A DNA stretch of 64,000 bases, from the NCBI GenBank assembly GCA_007922305.1, contig ML677342.1:1521843-1585842 (forward strand), given 5' to 3'. Below the pieces are notes generated by a model, which saw only the letters and a list, made by a program, of their open reading frames with translations, did no database searches and was not told the origin of the DNA. The position numbers and the translations under genes were made by a program. Source of the DNA: Dermatemys mawii (Eukaryota > Chordata > Testudines > Dermatemydidae). The stretch's first letter is position 1, and every line of letters starts with the position of its first letter. Of the stretch, positions 59,294 through 64,000 are shown in pieces.

Positions 59294-59935
59294 AATGGCA
59301 TATGTGCCAGCAATGCCCCTCTGCTATGTACATCGGTCAAACTGGACAGTCCCTACAAAAAAGGATAAATGGACACAAATCAGATATCAGGAATGGCAAT
59401 ATACAAAAACCCGTAGGAGAACACTTCAGTCTCCCTGCACACACCATGAAAGACTTAAAGATCAGCATTTTGCAGCAAAAAAACTTTAAGACCAGACTGC
59501 AAAGAGAAACTGCAGAGTTGCAATTCATTTGCAAATTTGACACATTCAATTTGGGACTGAATAGAGATTTTGAATGGCTAGCTAACTACAAGAGCAGTTT
59601 CTCTTCTCTTGCTGTTCACACCTCCAATTCCACTGCTAGAGGAATACCTCACCCTCCCTGATTAGATATAACAGCTGATTCAGCCTCATTGGACCCACCC
59701 TGTTATCTTTAACCTGGTTCTTGCCTACCTATTTATACCTGCCCCTGGATACTTCCACTTCATGCATCCAATGAAGTGGGTATTAGCCCATGAAAGCTTA
59801 TGCTCTAATACTTTAGTTAGTCTTTAAGGTGCCACAGGACTCTTTGTCACTTCTGCAATTCCAGACTAACACGGCTACCCCTCTGATTCTTTCCGAATAT
59901 AGACTAACACAGCTGCTACTCTAAAAATTGTTGTT
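59290..59935 (+). mobile_element. Penelope-like element with GIY-YIG endonuclease, 3' part
   Basis: The frame at 59,302-59,661 (119 residues) is the C-terminal GIY-YIG endonuclease of a Penelope-like retrotransposon, which cuts target DNA for reverse transcription. Visible residues are C2 and C5 of a CxxC pair, the MYIGQT strand (residues 9-14), R21 and H25 in RINGH, and the probable catalytic E40 in VGEHF. The first GIY strand and the whole reverse transcriptase are missing; the copy is 5'-truncated near 59,290. After the stop follows a 3' region with ATCCAATGAAGTGGGTATTA, GAAAGCTTATGCTCTAATA and TTTAAGGTGCCACAGGACT. It ends in two successive tail units (GACTAACACGGCTAC at 59,864 and GACTAACACAGCTGCTAC at 59,902). 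The tail aligns with the reverse complement of the 47.85 kb copy. The endonuclease frame is uninterrupted, which makes it the best-preserved coding segment in the window. Confidence 0.9.
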
Positions 59936-60749
59936 ACAGTGATTTTCTAGGTGCCTTAAAGTTGGGCCAAAGTTCTCTGAGCCAATCAATGGCATCCTCA
60001 CACAATGGATTTATAAGAAATATTTAAAGATTCTACTTAATTTATTTGTCCACTGAAGGTCTGCCATAAAGTATCCTTAATTTATTTCTATTGCACTTCA
60101 AATCCTCTACTTATTATAAACTTCATCGGTAGAAACACACCTATGTGAAAGAAATAGTTCATACAGGAATAAAGATCCTATATAACATTTTAATTTTTTT
60201 GTTTCAAGGGGCTTTATGCTGATGGGTTTATTAAAATAACTTTCCTCTATAAAATGAAGATTTCAGAAAAAAATCTGCTTGATTTATAGCTCAGTTCCAA
60301 AACAGAAAAAAAATGGTAAAAACCTTTGTCTCTAAGAAGGAATTGGAGGTGATAAAAACAGACATAAGTTTGAACATATTTTTAATTTTGCTGACGAATG
60401 GAAGTTGAGTGATTGATTGTTTCTACTGATCTTTTTCCAGTCATTTTTTTAGATTGAATTTTCTGTAAACTGGTGACACAATGTCATCTCAAGAACTTTT
60501 CAACCAAATGAGACCATGACAGCTTCCTCAAAAGTGGTCTCAAGTATCTTTGATATTTTTTTTGCAGATATTAGACTGTTTCTGTGGCATCCAAAATACA
60601 CACCAAAATATTGTAAATAGCTGATTTTTCTAAAATGATGCTTGCCGAGGATGACCACATTTGAAACTGACTTGTCCAAGCTGTGTGTCTCCTCACAGCT
60701 GATTTGTCCAAAGTGTTAAGAAAAGTAGGGAAACTATCTTGTTTTGTAC
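59936..60749. other. Unassigned AT-rich DNA
   Basis: No gene is supported. Confidence 0.5.
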
Positions 60750-61600
60750 TCAGCATTGGTAAAGTGGCTACTAGAATATTGCGTCCAGTTCTGGTGTCTG
60801 CACTTCAAGAAGAAACGTGGAAATACTGGAGATAGTTCAAAAGAGGGCCACAAAAATGATCCAAGGACTGGACAGCAAGCCTTATGATGTGAAGCTTAAG
60901 GAGCTATACTTTTCAGTTTATGGAAGAGAAAGTTGAGAGGTAATTTTATCACTGAGTAGAGGTCTTACATATGGAAAAGATATCTGATGTGGAGAAGGGT
61001 GCTTTTCAACTTTGCTGAGAATGGCATATAAAGATCCAAAGGCTAGAAGTTGAAGTTAGATAATTCACCCCTGAATAAAATGCAATTTTCTAGTACTGAG
61101 AGAATTAAACTTTTAAACATCTTATTAAGGGATGTGATAGACTCACCATCATTTGGAGTCTTTAAGACAGATTTACTGTCTTTTTAAAAGATAAACTTTA
61201 ATCCAGCTTCTGGGAGAAATTCTGTAGTCTCTGTGTGCTGAGAGTCAGGGTAGTGGTTCCCTCTGCCCTTGGAATAAGTGAATCTGAGTCTCTCTGTTGA
61301 TCCCCTTCCTTCATGAGCCATGGCAAGAAATGAAGAGCCTGCACTACCCTCAACATGTTCATAACACTGACAGATCTGCATTAAGATAATGACTATAATC
61401 AAATCTCATGCTTTAGGGCTTCAGCTGGTCACCTGCCAGGATCAGGAAGGATTTTTTCTCTCAATGCACAATTGGCCAGACGTATTCTATGGTGTTTTCA
61501 TTTATTTGTTTTTCACTTTCCTCTGAAGCAGAGATTGCCACAGCTGGAGGCAGACTGGACCCATCTTCTGAGCTGATACAGTGAATCTTTTCTAGATGAC
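60750..61600 (+). mobile_element. CR1/L3-type LINE, 3' part, degraded
   Basis: GAATATTGCGTCCAGTTCTG near the 5' edge corresponds to the LEYCVQF-type stretch of the LINE ORF2 (also readable in the 36.3 kb CR1). AAAAGAGGGCCACAAAAATG and GGCTAGAAGTTGAAGTTAGA continue in family order to about 61,190. A stretch from 61,420 to 61,600 with GGATCAGGAAGGATTTTTT and CTTTCCTCTGAAGCAGAGAT has the style of the CR1/L3 3' tail. Between 61,200 and 61,420 similarity is unclear. Many stops; 5'-truncated; inactive. Confidence 0.7.
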
Positions 61601-64000
61601 CGACTGTGATGACTTCCACAGAAGTTCAGGGTGTTTGTCTTCCTAAGTGAAAGATAACCTGGGTTTCTTTGCCCTTCTCTTTTGTAGTGCAGTGAACCTT
61701 TGACATGGATTCTTCAGAAGGTTACGCCCCAAAATAAAGTTTTTTGAAACTCTGAGGAAGGAGACATGGAATCTGGTGGTGTGGGAAGTTCCATTCTAGT
61801 TGTATCCCCTGCTGGTGTTTGCTAAAATGCAACTTGATCTGCTCCTACTCTCTCCAATGCAAATGAATTGTCACTTGACATGTGATTGCTAATTGGCTTG
61901 ACTAGAACTGGGGACCATCCTTCCTCCAGGAGAAAGCAATTTACCCACTCCCCAGACTTGTTTGGCAAACACATTTTAGTTCCAAATTTCCTTCATATTA
62001 GTGTTTTCCCTTGGGTGTTTATTGTACATACACCATGCAAGAATATTAATGATCAGTGTGTTATTAGTTTTCAAATAATACCTTACAAGACACAGATACA
62101 GATTGTGACATTAATGAATTGGGGTACATTGGGTTCACTCTTGCATTGTGAAGCTGTTAGGGTCAGACTATGCCTGTACCCAGCAACTTGCTAGCAAGAA
62201 GCTTTGTGCCAGCAGAACACTATGGTCTGACCCGTAACTGCAGTTCCAGGTCCTACTCTACGAGAGTCCAGAAGACTGAGAGTTGCCCCATATTATTTAA
62301 ATGGAAAAAGGAAAAATAAGTTATTTTTATTATCTGAGAGATAATCTAGTCCTTTTTTTAATTCTTAGGATGTGCATGCGTGTGTGACCACACAGGGAAA
62401 GTGTCTGACAGAAATGTTCCCCAAGTTTAGATATTCTCAACTATTGTCTCACAAAATTACTTAGAGTGTGTTCTGTATTCTACATTTACAAGACCTGAGA
62501 GACGAGATTGTCATCTGGAATTTCTGGTGACTTCTGCTTTTCAACAGTGATCTCTTAAAGTTTGTATTATAATATCTTTGTTGGAGGATGAGGATTAGGA
62601 AAGGTGAATCATCACACAAGGTTCCAAGTCTAAGGAGGAGGCTTTATCATTGGTTCTGACATTAGATAATAATTTGGTTTAAGTATTGATATTTAACCAT
62701 TCAAATTATATATTTAATTGACTTTACTTGGGATCTATAACCAAATGGGCACCTTTGCCTAAGACTCCTTCTTAGAAGGGTTGATTATTTTGTATTAATT
62801 TGATGATTTATCTAAATTTAATTATTTAATTCTGGTCCAATATAGATACCACTTTGTTGACCTTGATTTGATAGTGGAATTGCTTTATTTTTAGTTTAGT
62901 TTCATATTGTTGATAGTATCTTGGTTTGATTATATGTTTTCTTGATTTTTTTTGTTTTAAGTGTTTTAATAAAATGTATAAAAAGACACTGGGTTGCATT
63001 TCTTTTACTAAGAAATATGGGTTTAGAACCTTTGAGGAACTGGGTGGATAACAACCAATCACCCTACAAGCCTTCCCACTAATTAGTCTTTGGTTCTCAC
63101 ACCAAACTATGTCCATATACATTTGAAATACATGGTGAAACTTCTTAGCAAACAGCATTATAAGAGTAATGCAACTGAAGATGTGCCAGCCAGTCAAGGC
63201 TTAGTTTCTCCCATCATCACATTAAGCTTTTGGGAGACTTACTTTGCATTGGGAATAGCAGTTGCTTCTATTTAAATCAAATATATTGCAGCTGATGGAG
63301 CAAAACATTGTTTTTAAGAAACTATGCACCAATCTGTCTCAGCAATCTTAGACAGATGATCACAGAAAAAATTAAATTAACAGAAGTGAGGAAATCTTGT
63401 GAGATACTGAGTAAGGAAAAAATCAAGAGAACCAAGGAAAAAAACACCATGGAATACATAGTGGTCTGTTGTTAGGTGATCCAGCTTAGTACAAATCACT
63501 CTTGCTATATGGTGGCCATATATTGTTTCATCAGGCAGCAGAAAATAGGACAAGCAAATTCCAAGTAAGTTGATTTAGTATGGAAATAATCCTCATGTAC
63601 TCGGAGTTTTTTTTATTATGAATGTGATGCTTTTTATTTTTAAATACAGCTGAATGAAAAGAGGAAATATTTTCAAATAATTCAAAAGCAATGTTGCATT
63701 CAACCATAGTACCAATCTTTTCATTTTCCTGTATATTTATGACTGGAGTTTCTTTAGTGAACACCATCAAAAATTGAAATTTTAAGTTCAAATAAGGCTA
63801 TTTTTCAATTGCATATTCAGTTATAAAACTCACACTCCTGTGTTGGAATGGAAACAAATATATGATTTACAAAATGAATCATGCATATTTTTCCAACAAA
63901 CTTCACAAATGGTCTGAATTCCAAGAATTAATGGCTAACGACATTCACAAATAATTTTGAACAATGACTATATCAAGAATTTCATAACCTTCTCTTGAAC
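61601..64000. other. Unassigned AT-rich DNA to window end
   Basis: No gene is supported. The 123-codon minus-strand frame at 62,826-63,197 is Lys/Ile/Phe-rich, as expected from AT-rich sequence, and shows no motif. No repeat with definable ends was recognised. Confidence 0.5.

Noticed and set aside
62826..63197. 123-codon minus-strand frame
   Set aside because: Lys/Ile/Phe-rich composition typical of AT-rich non-coding DNA, with no recognisable motif.
1..64000. A CRISPR array, operon or bacterial-type system
   Set aside because: The repeat content is that of a vertebrate nuclear genome. No regularly spaced identical repeats or closely packed genes occur on either strand.

Overview
The window is AT-rich vertebrate nuclear DNA and looks like a gene-poor intergenic region or the inside of a very large intron. 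I found no convincing host protein-coding exon and no tRNA, rRNA, CRISPR or operon-like structure. Open reading frames are short and scattered. The only ones with recognisable protein content belong to transposable elements: a CR1 LINE reverse transcriptase, the GIY-YIG endonuclease of a Penelope-like element, and a scrap resembling an L1-clade ORF1.

The repeat content points to a sauropsid, most likely a turtle. It includes CR1/L3-type LINEs with the (ATTCTATG)-type 3' end, Penelope-like elements with a GIY-YIG endonuclease, MIR/CORE-SINE relics, many hAT-like MITEs whose ends resemble GGTATGTCTACAC, a short palindromic repeat centred on CCATTGACTTCAATGG, and LTRs beginning TGTGAC. Mammalian Alu and young L1 sequences were not seen. 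The species assignment is inference from remembered repeat families, not a database match.

Layout: 1-15 kb is mostly unassigned, with an old CR1/L3 LINE end (4.99-5.6 kb), a GC-rich inverted-terminus repeat (6.84-7.17 kb), an inverted dimer of a Penelope-style 3' tail (12.26-12.44 kb) and a palindromic MITE (13.14-13.31 kb). 15-30 kb holds a 199-bp TA-flanked CAG...CTG MITE (15.39 kb), a MIR (23.9 kb) and long unassigned stretches. 30-37 kb has two minus-strand CR1/L3 LINEs, the larger (35.49-36.94 kb) split by a hAT-like insertion with a near-perfect 8-bp target duplication. 37-50 kb contains a clean 660-bp solo LTR flanked by GTAT (39.19-39.85 kb) and a minus-strand Penelope-like element broken by a 297-bp hAT-like MITE with perfect 16-bp termini (47.86-48.67 kb). 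50-64 kb is the busiest part: a MIR split by an LTR-like insertion that itself holds a MITE (50.80-51.56 kb), further hAT relics, a retroviral-type solo LTR on the minus strand (56.76-57.28 kb), a MITE inserted in an L1-like ORF1 scrap next to a Penelope-like endonuclease (58.89-59.94 kb), and another LINE (60.75-61.6 kb).

Nothing here acts as a working gene system. The window is best read as a layered record of transposon insertions, and the nested cases give relative ages. I did not find a previously undescribed system I could defend; the findings below are the structures most worth checking.
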